This document shows positions 20,246 to 30,319 of a stretch of DNA of 64,000 nt, in pieces. The notes under the pieces are model-generated. The model did no database searches. It saw only the letters and a program-made list of their open reading frames with translations, and had not been told where the DNA came from. This stretch comes from Opitutaceae bacterium (GTDB lineage: Bacteria > Verrucomicrobiota > Verrucomicrobiia > Opitutales > Opitutaceae): positions 1-64,000 of the forward strand of contig PLXS01000010.1 in the NCBI GenBank assembly GCA_003151515.1, in the 5' to 3' direction. How positions within the stretch are numbered: the first letter of the stretch is position 1; the number at the start of each line of letters is the position of its first letter. The position numbers were made by a program, and so were the translations under genes.

Positions 20246-21922
20246 ATGCCCCTAACCTTCGATGCCGTCGTTGTCGGCTCCGGGATAAGCGGCGGATGGG
20301 CCGCCAAGGAGCTCACGGAGGCGGGGCTCAGGGTGCTCCTTCTCGAGCGGGGAAGGAACATCGAGCACATCACGGGATACGTGAACGCCCTCAAGGCGCC
20401 CTGGCAGCTGGCGCACCGCGACAGGATGACGAACGCGATCCGGCGGGAGCACCCGCTCGCGGCCCGCGACCCGTTCATCCGCGAGGCGAACGCCGACTAC
20501 TGGGTCAAGGACGCCGAGTGCCCCTACGTCGAGGAGAAGCCCTTCGACTGGGTGCGCGGATACCATGTCGGGGGCCGCTCGCTCATGTGGGGGCGCCAGA
20601 GCTACCGCTGGAGCGACCTCGATTTCGAGGCCAACCTGAAGGAGGGGGTCGGCGCCGACTGGCCCATCCGCTACGCGGATGTGGCTCCGTGGTACGACCA
20701 CGTGGAGGGCTTCGCCGGGGTCAGCGGCTCCCTGGAGGGCCTGCCGCAGCTTCCCGACGGCAGGTTCCAGCCGCCGATGGAGCTCAACTGCGTGGAGAAG
20801 ATGGTCGCCGCCCGGATCCGCGAGCGCTACCGGGACGCGCGAAGGCTCATCATCGGGCGGGTCGCCAACCTGACGCAGGCCAAGGAGGGCCGAAGCTCCT
20901 GCCAGTACCGCAACAAGTGCGACCTCGGCTGCCCGTTCGGCGCCTACTTCAGCACGCAGTCCTCGACCCTGCCCGCCGCGGCCAAGACCGGCAACCTGAC
21001 GCTTCGGCCCTTCTCGATCGCGACCCGCGTCCTCTACGACAGGGACCGCCGGAGGGCGCTCGGCGTCGAGGTCCTGGACGCCGAGACGCGCCAGACGACC
21101 GAGTTCCGCTCGAGGGTCGTCTTCCTGTGCGCGTCCACGTTCAACACGGCGTGGGTCCTCATGAACTCGGCGACCGAGGTCTGGCCGGACGGCCTCGGCA
21201 GCAGCTGCGGGGAGCTCGGCCACAACGTCATGGACCACCACTTCCTGGTCGGGGCCACCGGCGACGCCGAGGGGTTCGAGGACAGGTACTACTTCGGCAG
21301 GCGGGCGAACGGCTTCTACATCCCGAGGTTCCGGAATCTCCTCGGCGAGAGGCGCCGCTACAGCCGCGGCTTCGGCTACCAAGGCGGCGCGAGCCGCCTC
21401 GGCTGGGAGCGAGACGTAGCCGAGATCGGGGTCGGCGCCGCGATGAAGGAGAAGCTCATGGAGCCCGGCCCCTGGTCGATCGGCATGAGCGCGTTCGGCG
21501 AGACCCTCCCCAACCACCGCAACCGGGCGAGGCTCGACCGGAGCAGGAGGGACGCCTGGGGCCTGCCCGTCCTCGCCATGGAGTGCGAGATCGGGGAGAA
21601 CGAGCGGCTGATGCGCGTCGACATGGCGAACGACGCGGCCGAGATGTTCGAGGCCGCGGGCCTTAGGAACGTGAAGCCCCTGGACCTGGGGTACACCTTC
21701 GGCCAGTGCATCCACGAGATGGGCACGGCTCGCATGGGGCGCGACCCCGCGACGTCGGTCGTGAACGCCCACAACCAGGTCTGGGACGCGAAGAACGTGT
21801 TCGTCACGGACGGCGCCTGCATGACCTCTTCATCGTGCGTCAACCCGTCGCTCACCTACATGGCGATGACCGCGCGGGCGGCGCACTTCGCGGTGGAGTC
21901 CATGAAGCGGGGTGACCTGTGA
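20246..21922 (+). CDS. GMC family FAD-dependent oxidoreductase
   Basis: A 558-aa flavoprotein of the glucose-methanol-choline family. The FAD Rossmann motif is VVVGSGISGGWAAKEL at residues 8-23, followed by the GGRSLMWG segment. A cysteine-rich stretch SSCQYRNKCDLGCPFG occurs mid-protein, and the C-terminal catalytic block is CIHEMGTARMG ... SSCVNPSLTYMA, with the active-site His/Asn pair. Such proteins oxidise sugars or alcohols. The following gene encodes the small subunit of gluconate 2-dehydrogenase-type enzymes and starts within this gene's stop codon (GTGA). The large subunit has no signal of its own and is probably exported with the Tat-bearing small subunit. The substrate is unknown. 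Confidence 0.92.
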   Translation: MPLTFDAVVVGSGISGGWAAKELTEAGLRVLLLERGRNIEHITGYVNALKAPWQLAHRDRMTNAIRREHPLAARDPFIREANADYWVKDAECPYVEEKPFDWVRGYHVGGRSLMWGRQSYRWSDLDFEANLKEGVGADWPIRYADVAPWYDHVEGFAGVSGSLEGLPQLPDGRFQPPMELNCVEKMVAARIRERYRDARRLIIGRVANLTQAKEGRSSCQYRNKCDLGCPFGAYFSTQSSTLPAAAKTGNLTLRPFSIATRVLYDRDRRRALGVEVLDAETRQTTEFRSRVVFLCASTFNTAWVLMNSATEVWPDGLGSSCGELGHNVMDHHFLVGATGDAEGFEDRYYFGRRANGFYIPRFRNLLGERRRYSRGFGYQGGASRLGWERDVAEIGVGAAMKEKLMEPGPWSIGMSAFGETLPNHRNRARLDRSRRDAWGLPVLAMECEIGENERLMRVDMANDAAEMFEAAGLRNVKPLDLGYTFGQCIHEMGTARMGRDPATSVVNAHNQVWDAKNVFVTDGACMTSSSCVNPSLTYMAMTARAAHFAVESMKRGDL

Positions 21923-22503
21923 GCGCCGCCCCCTTGGACATGAGCCGCAGGGAGGCCGTGCGGCGCATCGCGCTCCTTCTGGGCGGCGCCATGGTGGCCT
22001 CCGAGGCGATCCTGCGCGGGCAGTCCGCGCCCGGCAAGGCGTCCGCCGAGGCCTTCACGCAGGCCGACCGGGAGCTTCTGGACGAGATCGGCGAGGCGAT
22101 CATCCCGGCGACCGACATCCCCGGGGCCAAGGCGGCGGGCATCGGGGCCTTCATGGCCATGATGGTCGCCGACTGCTACAGCGAGCGCGAGCACGCCGTC
22201 TTCAGGGAGGGCCTCGCGAAGGTGGAGCAAGCCTGCGTGTCCAGGTTCGGCAGGCCCTTCCTCGCCGCGACGCCCGAGGAGCGGGGCGCGCTCGCGGCCG
22301 AGCTCGACTCCCAGCGTGGCGCGTACGAGGCGAAGAAGGGCAAGGACGAGCCCGCCCACTACTTCCGCATGATGAAGGAGCTGACGGTCCTGGGCTACTT
22401 CTCATCGGAAATCGGCTGCACGAGGGCGGTTCGCTACGTCGAGGTCCCCGGAAGGTTCGACGCGGACATCCCGTACCGGAAGGGCGACCCGGCCTGGTTC
22501 TGA
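21919..22503 (+). CDS. Gluconate 2-dehydrogenase subunit 3 family protein with Tat signal
   Basis: A 194-aa protein beginning with a twin-arginine signal (SRREAVRRIALLLGGAMVAS) and continuing with the subunit 3 fold, including LLDEIGEAIIPATDIPGAKAAGI, a characteristic segment. It partners the GMC oxidoreductase encoded immediately upstream and probably carries it across the inner membrane. Translation starts at GTG (21919), overlapping the GMC stop as GTGA; this start keeps the full signal region. A cytochrome c subunit, the third member of the classical complex, is not encoded next to it, so the electron acceptor is elsewhere or different. Confidence 0.9.
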   Translation: MSAAPLDMSRREAVRRIALLLGGAMVASEAILRGQSAPGKASAEAFTQADRELLDEIGEAIIPATDIPGAKAAGIGAFMAMMVADCYSEREHAVFREGLAKVEQACVSRFGRPFLAATPEERGALAAELDSQRGAYEAKKGKDEPAHYFRMMKELTVLGYFSSEIGCTRAVRYVEVPGRFDADIPYRKGDPAWF

Positions 22504-22587
22504 AGCGGCCCCCCCGGGGGGGCGCGCGGGGATTCTTCTCTCGTCAATTCCCGGGACGGCCCGCAGATTCCCCGGCTGCGCACCCCG

Positions 22588-24141
22588 ATGTCGACAGATG
22601 ACCCCCAGTCAACGGCGCCATGGCCCGAGGGCCCCGCGTGGAGCGCACGGGCGCGGGCGGCGCTGGTCTGCGCGATCGTGCTGGCCGGGCTCGCCCTCAG
22701 GTGGTGCTACCTGGGCGCCCCCACGTTCCATCCCGACGAGGCGTTCCCCGTGGCGTTGATCGGGCGCTACCACGCGACGGGCGACCTGGACACGAACCTG
22801 GCCAAGGTGCCCCTGCCCGGATTCCCCATCGGCGACCAGTACGCGGGCTCGGCCTATCACCACCTCGTCATCGCCTGGGACGCCCTGGTGCGAGAGACCG
22901 GATGGCCCGACGGCGCGGCCCCCGACGCCGTTCTCATCCGCGTGCGCGCGTTCTCGGCGCTCATGGCGTCGCTTGCCCTCGTGCTCTTCGCGCGGATCGC
23001 CTGGCTCGAGCTCGGCTTCGCCGGGGCGGCCGCCGCCGCGGCGCTGGCCGCCGTGAACCCGGTACTCGTGCAGGACGCCCATTTCGCGAGGCCCGACTCG
23101 CTCCTGCTGGTGCTGGCGATCGCCTTCATGGGCCTGTGCCGGGCGCACGGCGCCCTGTCGCTTCGCCGCGCGGCGGCCATGGGGGCCATCCTCGGCGTCC
23201 TCGTGGCGTGCAAGAACACGATGGGGCTGCTAGCAGCGCTGCCGTTCGTGGCCGCCGCGGTGGGCGGCGCGCCGTTGAGGAGCTCGGCGGGGCCGCTCGC
23301 GCTCTTCGCCGCCGTCGCGGCCGGCGCCTTCCTCGCGGCCGAGCCCGAATCGTGGCTGCATTTCCCGCAGTTCATGGCCGGACTGCGGACGCTCAGCGCG
23401 CAGTACTCGCAGCCCTTCCCGGCGCAGGGCCCGATCGGCGGCGGCACCACGTTCGCCATGGCGGGCCGCTATTTCTACGCGACCCTGGGGATCTCCACGG
23501 CGACCCTCGTCGTCCTGGGGGCGTACGCGTGGTTCCGCGCCAGGGCTTGGCTTCTCTTCGTGGCCTGGCTCGTGCCCGTGGCGGTCTTTGCCGCGCTCTT
23601 CGGCAGCCGCACGAACTTCTTCGAGCGCTCATACGGCACGTTCCTTCCCGGCGTCTTCCTCGCCGCCGGGGCCGGGGCGGCGCTCCTCGCCCGAGGCAAG
23701 AGCCCGGGCCCGATCCTGGCGCTGTTTTTCTCGGTCGTGGCGGCATACCGGGGAGGCAAGGTGACCGCCACCCTGGTCACGCAGTCCCTCTCGGGGCGGG
23801 CGGAGGCGATCCACCAGGCCTACGCCCACCGTCTGCGGGCCGCGGCGGCGCCGGTGCCGGTCGTGAACACGTGGCTGTGCGCCCCCGCGCAGCTCGACGA
23901 GTGCCTGCGCCTCGCGGCGCAGGTTCAGGGGCCTCTCATCCTCGCCGTCGGGGACTTTGGCGACGACTGGACGGCGCGCTCGATCCGCCAGCTCAAGGCC
24001 GCGCTTCCGGTGCGCGAGATCGCGGTCATCAAGGGGCCGTTCTCCGACCTTCCGATGTCCTCCCTGCAATGCTACAACGGCCCGACTTTCAGGTACCTGT
24101 GGGTCGGCAAGGAGCCCCCTCCCCCCCTGCCGGTGCCCTGA
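22588..24141 (+). CDS. Membrane glycosyltransferase, GT39/ArnT-like
   Basis: A 517-aa polytopic membrane protein of the GT-C superfamily. The first membrane helix (about 26-43) is followed directly by a periplasmic loop with FHPDEAFPVAL, the acidic Asp-Glu catalytic signature of the PMT/ArnT (dolichyl-phosphate-mannose-mannosyltransferase) families. Several Ala/Leu-rich helices follow, then a short soluble C-terminal region with LCAPAQLDECLRL. Such enzymes transfer a sugar from a polyprenyl-phosphate donor to lipid A, protein or glycan; the acceptor cannot be assigned. The gene is preceded by a very G/C-rich self-complementary stretch (22505-22525) following the GMC operon. Confidence 0.82.
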   Translation: MSTDDPQSTAPWPEGPAWSARARAALVCAIVLAGLALRWCYLGAPTFHPDEAFPVALIGRYHATGDLDTNLAKVPLPGFPIGDQYAGSAYHHLVIAWDALVRETGWPDGAAPDAVLIRVRAFSALMASLALVLFARIAWLELGFAGAAAAAALAAVNPVLVQDAHFARPDSLLLVLAIAFMGLCRAHGALSLRRAAAMGAILGVLVACKNTMGLLAALPFVAAAVGGAPLRSSAGPLALFAAVAAGAFLAAEPESWLHFPQFMAGLRTLSAQYSQPFPAQGPIGGGTTFAMAGRYFYATLGISTATLVVLGAYAWFRARAWLLFVAWLVPVAVFAALFGSRTNFFERSYGTFLPGVFLAAGAGAALLARGKSPGPILALFFSVVAAYRGGKVTATLVTQSLSGRAEAIHQAYAHRLRAAAAPVPVVNTWLCAPAQLDECLRLAAQVQGPLILAVGDFGDDWTARSIRQLKAALPVREIAVIKGPFSDLPMSSLQCYNGPTFRYLWVGKEPPPPLPVP

Positions 24142-24180
24142 CGGCCCCGTCGGGGCCGCCCCCAAACGACACCGCGCTCC

Positions 24181-24717
24181 ATGTCCATCAACATAAAGTC
24201 GCTCATCCGCACCATTCCCGACTGGCCGAACCCGCCCGTGCGCTTCAGGGACGTGGGCTCGCTCCTGCGCCACCCGGAAGGCTTCAAGGCCGCGATGGAC
24301 CTGCTGATCGCCAGGTACCGCGACGCGGCGATCGACGCCGTCGCCGGCCTCGACGCGCGAGGCTTCATCCCGGCGGGGGTTATCGCCTACGCGCTCGGCA
24401 AGCCCCTGGTCATGGTGAGGAAGAAGGGCAAGCTGCCGGGCGAGACCATCCACGCCGCGTACCAGCTCGAGTACGGCCAGAGCATCCTCGAGATCCAGGT
24501 CGACGCGGCGCCGAAGGGCGCGAACGTCCTGCTCTTGGACGACCTGATCGCGACGGGGGGAACGCTCTGCGCCGCCGTGCACCTCTTCAGGAACATCGGC
24601 TGCGCGGTGACGGACGTGGGCGCCATCGTCGACCTGCCAGAGCTGAACGGCTCAAGCCGGCTCGAGCGGCTCGGCGTGCGCGTCTACACGCTGTGCGAGT
24701 TCAACGAGACCGAGTGA
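24181..24717 (+). CDS. apt: Adenine phosphoribosyltransferase
   Basis: A 178-aa purine-salvage enzyme joining adenine to PRPP. The N-terminal PNPPVRFRDV segment matches the family's 'fPkpGi.FrDi', and the PRPP-binding motif is VLLLDDLIATGGT. AGLDARGFIPAG and KKGKLPG are also conserved. Length is typical (about 175-180 aa). It is followed by a hairpin that could end transcription. It starts 39 bp after the glycosyltransferase stop. Confidence 0.96.
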   Translation: MSINIKSLIRTIPDWPNPPVRFRDVGSLLRHPEGFKAAMDLLIARYRDAAIDAVAGLDARGFIPAGVIAYALGKPLVMVRKKGKLPGETIHAAYQLEYGQSILEIQVDAAPKGANVLLLDDLIATGGTLCAAVHLFRNIGCAVTDVGAIVDLPELNGSSRLERLGVRVYTLCEFNETE

Positions 24718-24740
24718 GGCGACCAAAGGACCCGTACAAA

Positions 24741-24774
24741 CACAAGAGCCGCTCCTTGCGAAGCGGCCCGTGTG
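24741..24774 (+). terminator. Imperfect hairpin downstream of apt
   Basis: CACAAGAGCCGCT pairs with AGCGGCCCGTGTG across an 8-nt loop, an 11-of-13-bp stem whose inner six pairs (GCCGCT/AGCGGC) are perfect. No T-tract follows, so termination activity is uncertain. Its position just after the apt stop favours a 3'-end structure. Confidence 0.45.
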
Positions 24775-24933
24775 ACCTAACACCAAGCAAACCGTAAGAA
24801 CTACAAACATACACCATTCTTTCGAACAGTGCTGACTACACGGAGTAAGACGCCTCCAGGGCAAAAACATTCAATTTGCTGGCGATTTTTCCTCAATTAT
24901 TTACGAATCGCACAACCCGCTTCCCTGCAATGA
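24775..24933. other. AT-richer intergenic spacer between apt and the aminomutase gene
   Basis: About 160 bp noticeably poorer in G+C than the surrounding genes, lying between two convergent genes. I found no open reading frame with similarity, no tRNA and no clear terminator T-tract. It may hold the 3' untranslated region of the minus-strand aminomutase gene. Confidence 0.4.
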
Positions 24934-26127
24934 CTAATAGACGACTATTGGGGGGGCCGCCTCGGGCATCCCGGCGCCCAAGGGAACCGTTGCCGTGCTC
25001 TTGAGGGGGTATTGGAACCGCTTCCCCTCGTAGTTGCGGAAGATGACGGCTTCGTCGGTGATGCTCTCGACGTAGTCGGGATTGACGGGGACCTTCCCGC
25101 CGCCTCCCGGGGCGTCGATCGTGTACTGCGGGACGGCGTAGCCGGTCGTGTTGCCGCGCAGCGCGCGTATGATCTCGATCCCCTTGCGGACGTCGACCTT
25201 GAAGTGGCTCCCGCCGGTGATGAGGTCCATCTGGTAGAGGTAGTACGGGCGCACGCGCATTCTCAGGAGCCTGTGGACCAGGGCCCGCATGACGTCGGCG
25301 TCGTCGTTCACGCCGCGCAGGAGCACGCTCTGGTTGCCGAGCGGCACGCCCGCCAGCGACAGGCGCTCGCACGCATCCCTGAGCTCCGCGGTGCACTCCC
25401 TCGGGTGGTTCACGTGGATGCTCATCCAGACGGGGCCGTAGCGCCTGAAGATGTCGCAGAGCTCGGGCGTTATCCTCTGGGGCAGGAACACCGGGATGCG
25501 CGAGCCGATGCGGATGAACTCCACGTGCTTTATCTCGCGCAGCCGGCTGATGATGTGCTCGAGCTTCTTGTCGGAGAGCAGCAGCGGGTCCCCGCCCGAG
25601 AGCAGCACGTCGCGGACCTCGGGATGGGACTCGATGTAGCGCAGCCCCTGCTCGTACTCCGGGTGGAAGTTGTAGTCCTGGGCGTTGGAGACCAGGCGGC
25701 TGCGGGTGCAGTAGCGGCAGTACGCGGCGCACCGGTCGGTGACGAGGAAGAGCACCCGGTCGGGATAGCGGTGGACCAGGCCGGCGACGGGTGAATGGGA
25801 GTCCTCGCCCAGGGAATCCAGGGTCTCCTCCGCGCTCACGACCATCTCCGCGGCGCGGGGCACCACCTGCTTGCGGATCGGGCAGTCCGGGTCGCTGCGG
25901 TCGATCAGGTTGAAGAAGTAGGGGGTGATGGCCAGGGCCAGCTTCTTGTTCGCGAACTCGCAGCCCGCCTTCTCCTCGTCCGTGAGCTCCATGTACCTCT
26001 CCAACTGCTCCTTGGACGTTATCCGGTTCTTGAGCTGCCATGGCCAGCTGCGCCACTCCTCCTGCGGAACGTGCTGCCAAAGCCCCTGGCCTTCGAACCA
26101 TGAAGAGCGGTCTTCAGTGTAGGGCAT
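24934..26127 (-). CDS. Lysine 2,3-aminomutase-like radical SAM enzyme
   Basis: A 397-aa KamA-family protein that would interconvert L-lysine and L-beta-lysine using SAM, [4Fe-4S] and PLP. The radical SAM cysteines are C133-AAY-C137-RY-C140. The glycine-rich SGGDPLL segment and the C-terminal IDAPGGGGKVPV, which carries the PLP lysine and a substrate-binding aspartate, are intact, as is MDLITGG. KamA and EpmB (EF-P modification) share this fold; length near 400 and the complete C-terminus favour KamA. No acetyltransferase (AblB) or EpmA gene is adjacent, so its role (beta-lysine osmolyte, lysine catabolism or EF-P) is open. ATG at 26127 is preferred to TTG at 26139. Confidence 0.87.
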   Translation of the reverse strand: MPYTEDRSSWFEGQGLWQHVPQEEWRSWPWQLKNRITSKEQLERYMELTDEEKAGCEFANKKLALAITPYFFNLIDRSDPDCPIRKQVVPRAAEMVVSAEETLDSLGEDSHSPVAGLVHRYPDRVLFLVTDRCAAYCRYCTRSRLVSNAQDYNFHPEYEQGLRYIESHPEVRDVLLSGGDPLLLSDKKLEHIISRLREIKHVEFIRIGSRIPVFLPQRITPELCDIFRRYGPVWMSIHVNHPRECTAELRDACERLSLAGVPLGNQSVLLRGVNDDADVMRALVHRLLRMRVRPYYLYQMDLITGGSHFKVDVRKGIEIIRALRGNTTGYAVPQYTIDAPGGGGKVPVNPDYVESITDEAVIFRNYEGKRFQYPLKSTATVPLGAGMPEAAPPIVVY

Positions 26128-26244
26128 CTTGGGTAACAAGCACCGTTAGGTACCTAATGACTCTTGTCAAACGGGGGCTTTCGTTTGCCGAAAGGGCCAT
26201 TTTCCTTGGCAGTGGCCCCCGGGGAGCGCTTTGCTCGACCCCCG

Positions 26245-27413
<1,169 letters not shown>

Positions 27414-27417
<4 letters not shown>

Positions 27418-28160
27418 GCGGCCAGGAAGGCCTCGAACTTCGCGGCGTCCCCGGGCGTATCCACGCCGATCGTCTGGTCCTGCGACACGCCGACGACGAT
27501 CTCCCGCCCGTTTTCCAGGATGCGAAGCTGCTCCAGCTTCTCGATCTGCTCGAGCGTGCCCGGGGCCATCCGGGTGAATTCCTCGAGGGTCGCAGCCTTG
27601 TACGAATAGAGCCCCAGGTGCTTGTAGCACGGATGGGAGGCGACCCACGCGTCATCGAGCTTTCCGGCCGAGTCGCGCGGATAGGGAACGGGCGCCCTCG
27701 AGAAGTACAGGGCCCGGCCCTTGGAGTCGCATACGACCTTGACCTGGTTCGGGTTGCAGAAGTCCTCGGCCGTCGTGAAGCGGCACCCCAGGGTCGCCAT
27801 GTCCGCCGGGCCCTGGATCAGATCCGCAAGCATCCGAACCTGCCCCGCGCTCACCAGGGGCTCGTCCGCCTGCACGTTGATGACGTGCCCCGCCTTCACC
27901 GTCCGGTTGGCCTCGGCGAGCCTGTCCGTTCCGCTCGCATGCTCGACGCCCGTCATCACCGTCCTGTAGCCCGCGGGCGCGAGGCAGTCCGCGAGCCTCT
28001 CGTCGTCGACCGCGAACCACAGGTCAAACTGCGGCGCCACGCGCGAGATTCGGTCGGCCACCCAGAGGATTAGCTCCCTTCCCCTTATCTTGTGCAAGAG
28101 CTTCCTGGGGAAACGCTTGGATTCAAGGCGGCACGGTACGATTATTGCTACCCCTGGCAT
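27414..28160 (-). CDS. kdsB: 3-deoxy-manno-octulosonate cytidylyltransferase
   Basis: A 248-aa enzyme that activates KDO with CTP for lipopolysaccharide core synthesis, so the cell has a Gram-negative outer membrane. The nucleotide-binding N-terminus is VAIIVPCRLESKRFPRKLL, followed by VINVQADEPLVS and PYPRDS; all match KdsB. ATG at 28160 is selected since the family starts right before the VIIPAR-type strand; GGAGGAG immediately upstream is a ribosome-binding site. The stop is shared antisense with carA. Confidence 0.95.
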
Positions 28161-28258
28161 CTCCTCCAATCCTGCCGTCTGGTTTTTGAGTTGCAAGCCG
28201 AGCCTAGCTAGGGAGCGTAGGCGGTTCGCCACCTCCATTCGTGCCAGACAACAAACCC

Positions 28259-28558
28259 ATGAATCCCACCGAGACCACCGCAGGAGGCCAATCCGTGGTG
28301 CGGGAGCTGGTCGTCCAGAACAAGCTCGGGATTCACGCGCGTCCGGCCGCGATGATCGTGCGCATTACCAACAAGTTCAAGTCGGAGATCCTCGTCGAGA
28401 AGGACGAGGAGCAGGTGAACGGCAAGAGCATCATGGGCCTCATGATGCTGGCCGCCGGCAAGGGCTCCAAGGTGAAGTTCGTGGTGACCGGCGACGACGC
28501 CGAGCAGATGCTCGCCGAGTTGGAGCAGCTCTTCGCGCGCAAGTTTGACGAGGCCTGA
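28259..28558 (+). CDS. HPr family phosphocarrier protein
   Basis: A 99-aa HPr-like protein. The active-site histidine is His26 in GIHARPA, and the regulatory serine equivalent is Ser57 in NGKSIMGLMML, so both PEP-dependent and HPrK-dependent phosphorylation sites are present. No enzyme I, HPr kinase or PTS permease gene is nearby. ATG at 28259 is used; GTG at 28241 would add six residues. It could be the general HPr or a regulatory one; sequence alone does not decide. Confidence 0.92.
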   Translation: MNPTETTAGGQSVVRELVVQNKLGIHARPAAMIVRITNKFKSEILVEKDEEQVNGKSIMGLMMLAAGKGSKVKFVVTGDDAEQMLAELEQLFARKFDEA

Positions 28559-28572
28559 AGGGCCTCCGTCGC

Positions 28573-29373
28573 CTAGAACCCGAAGAAGGCCCTCGCGTTC
28601 GCAGTCGTGACTGCGGCGAGCTCCTCTAGGCCGACCCCGAAGAGCCCCGCGGCGAACTCGGCCGTGTGGTGCAGGTACGCCGGCTCGTTGGGCTTGCCCC
28701 TGTGGGGCGCCGGCGCGAGGTACGGCGCGTCGGTCTCGATCATCAGGCGCGCGAGGCCCTGGGCCTTTGCGGCGGCCCGCACCGCGTCCGCGTTCTTGTA
28801 GGTGAGGATGCCCGTGAAGGAGCCGCGCGAGCCGCGTCCGGCGAGTTCGCGCATCTCGGCCTCGCCCTCCGAGAAGCAGTGGAAGACCACCCGGGCCCAG
28901 TCGACCCCGCTTGCGTCAATCATCTCCACGCATTCGCGAAACGCGTTCCTTGAATGGATGACGAGCGGGCAGCCGAGGCCCCTGGCGATGCTCAGCTGCG
29001 CCTCGAAGGCCGCCCTCTGCGCCGCGAATGCCATCGCGGCGGCTGCGGGCTCCTTCGGAAGGTGGAACCGGTCGAGGCCGCACTCGCCCAGGGCCACCGG
29101 GCGGTCCGCGGGGCCGCCCTCCCAGTACCGCGGGATCCCGCCGGCCCAGCCCTCCCACCCCTGCGCGACCGAGCACGGATGGATGCCCACGGTGTACCTG
29201 ACGCTGTCCCGGTTGGCGGCGGCCGCGTCCCTGTTCAGGTCCCAGTCGTCGGGCGCCGTCCCGATGGCCACCATCCATTCGACGCCCGCGGCCTTAGCCC
29301 GCGAAATGAGGCCGGGCAGCGCCCCGCCCCTGGCGGCCGAGTCAATGTGGGTGTGGGTGTCGACAAGGGTCAT
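28573..29373 (-). CDS. TatD family metal-dependent hydrolase
   Basis: A 266-aa TIM-barrel metallohydrolase. The N-terminal metal motif THTHID, the central GECGLD, VIHSRNA and FHCFSEG segments, and the C-terminal ETDAPYLAP are all in order. TatD-family members are 3'-5' exonucleases or deoxyribonucleases involved in DNA quality control; some homologues act on other substrates. It is convergent with the HPr gene (14-bp gap) and divergent from the orphan ABC ATPase gene. Confidence 0.93.
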   Translation of the reverse strand: MTLVDTHTHIDSAARGGALPGLISRAKAAGVEWMVAIGTAPDDWDLNRDAAAANRDSVRYTVGIHPCSVAQGWEGWAGGIPRYWEGGPADRPVALGECGLDRFHLPKEPAAAAMAFAAQRAAFEAQLSIARGLGCPLVIHSRNAFRECVEMIDASGVDWARVVFHCFSEGEAEMRELAGRGSRGSFTGILTYKNADAVRAAAKAQGLARLMIETDAPYLAPAPHRGKPNEPAYLHHTAEFAAGLFGVGLEELAAVTTANARAFFGF

Positions 29374-29476
29374 GGCTGGTTCGCGCGGGCGCCCGGGGCG
29401 TCAACACATGGGGCATGCGGGCCTTCCGTTCAAGACCCGGTTGAATTCGGGCCCGGCCTGCCCCAACCTGCGGGAA

Positions 29477-30283
29477 ATGGAAGAGATCCTAGAGGTGTCG
29501 CGCCTGCGCGTCGCGCGCGGGCGCACGGAGATCCTGCGGGGCGTCGACTGGCGGATGCGCCGTGGCGAGCACTGGGTCATCCTGGGGCCCAACGGCTGCG
29601 GCAAGACGTCGCTTTTGCAGGCCGTCACCGGATACCTGTCGCCCTCGGACGGGCAGGTCGCCCTGCTCGGCCAGGTCTACGGCGAGTCGGACTGGCGCGA
29701 CCTGCGCCTGAAGGTCGGCATCGTCACAAGCGCCCTGCAGGCCTCGATCCCCGCGGCCGAGACCGCGCTTGAGACGATCGTGAGCGGGCGCTACGCGCAG
29801 CTCGACCTTTGGGCGCGCCCGACCCGCGCGGACGCGGCCCGGGCGCGAAGGCTCCTTCGCTTCGTCGGGGCTTCCCGCCTGGCGCGGCGCGAGTGGGCGT
29901 TCCTTTCGCAGGGCGAGCGCCAGAGGATACTCATCGCCCGCGCGCTCATGGCGAGGCCGCGGCTCCTCATCCTAGACGAGCCCTGCGCGGGCCTGGATCC
30001 CGTGTCGCGGGAGGAGTTCCTCTGGTTCGTCGAGAGCCTTGCCTCGCGAAGGGCCGGCCCCTCCCTCGTCCTCGTGACGCACCACCCCGAGGAGATCATG
30101 CCCGCCTTCACGCACGCCCTCCTCCTCAGGGAGGGCCGCGTCTTCGCCTCCGGCCCCATGGCGCGCGTCGTGACGACGCGCGGCCTCTCCGGCGCCTTCG
30201 GCGCCAGGATAAGGGTGCGCAAGGTCCGCGGCCGATTCCTGGCGCTGGCCGCCCACCACCGGGGGCCCGGCGCAGGGCTGTAG
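29477..30283 (+). CDS. Orphan ABC transporter ATP-binding protein
   Basis: A 268-aa ATPase with Walker A GPNGCGKTS (37-45), signature FLSQGERQRILIARAL, Walker B LLILDEPCAGLDP and H-loop VTHHPEE. The C-terminus is basic (RIRVRKVRGRFLALAAHHRG), an extension beyond the ABC fold. The pattern resembles ModF/YlmA-type soluble ATPases rather than a specific importer. No permease gene is adjacent, so partner and substrate are unknown. It lies 105 bp upstream of the ars operon on the same strand, but the operon has its own promoter. Confidence 0.85.
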   Translation: MEEILEVSRLRVARGRTEILRGVDWRMRRGEHWVILGPNGCGKTSLLQAVTGYLSPSDGQVALLGQVYGESDWRDLRLKVGIVTSALQASIPAAETALETIVSGRYAQLDLWARPTRADAARARRLLRFVGASRLARREWAFLSQGERQRILIARALMARPRLLILDEPCAGLDPVSREEFLWFVESLASRRAGPSLVLVTHHPEEIMPAFTHALLLREGRVFASGPMARVVTTRGLSGAFGARIRVRKVRGRFLALAAHHRGPGAGL

Positions 30284-30319
30284 CGGGCGCGCCGCGCCGG
30301 CCCCGGGACGGCTTTTCGC

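Noticed and set aside
22505-22525. Perfect C7-G7 palindrome after the GMC operon as a terminator
   Set aside because: It lacks a T-tract, and a usable loop leaves only a short stem; simple G/C run is as likely.
26128-26244. Possible pyrimidine attenuator or PyrR site upstream of carA
   Set aside because: No PyrR anti-antiterminator consensus or terminator hairpin could be seen in the 117 bp.
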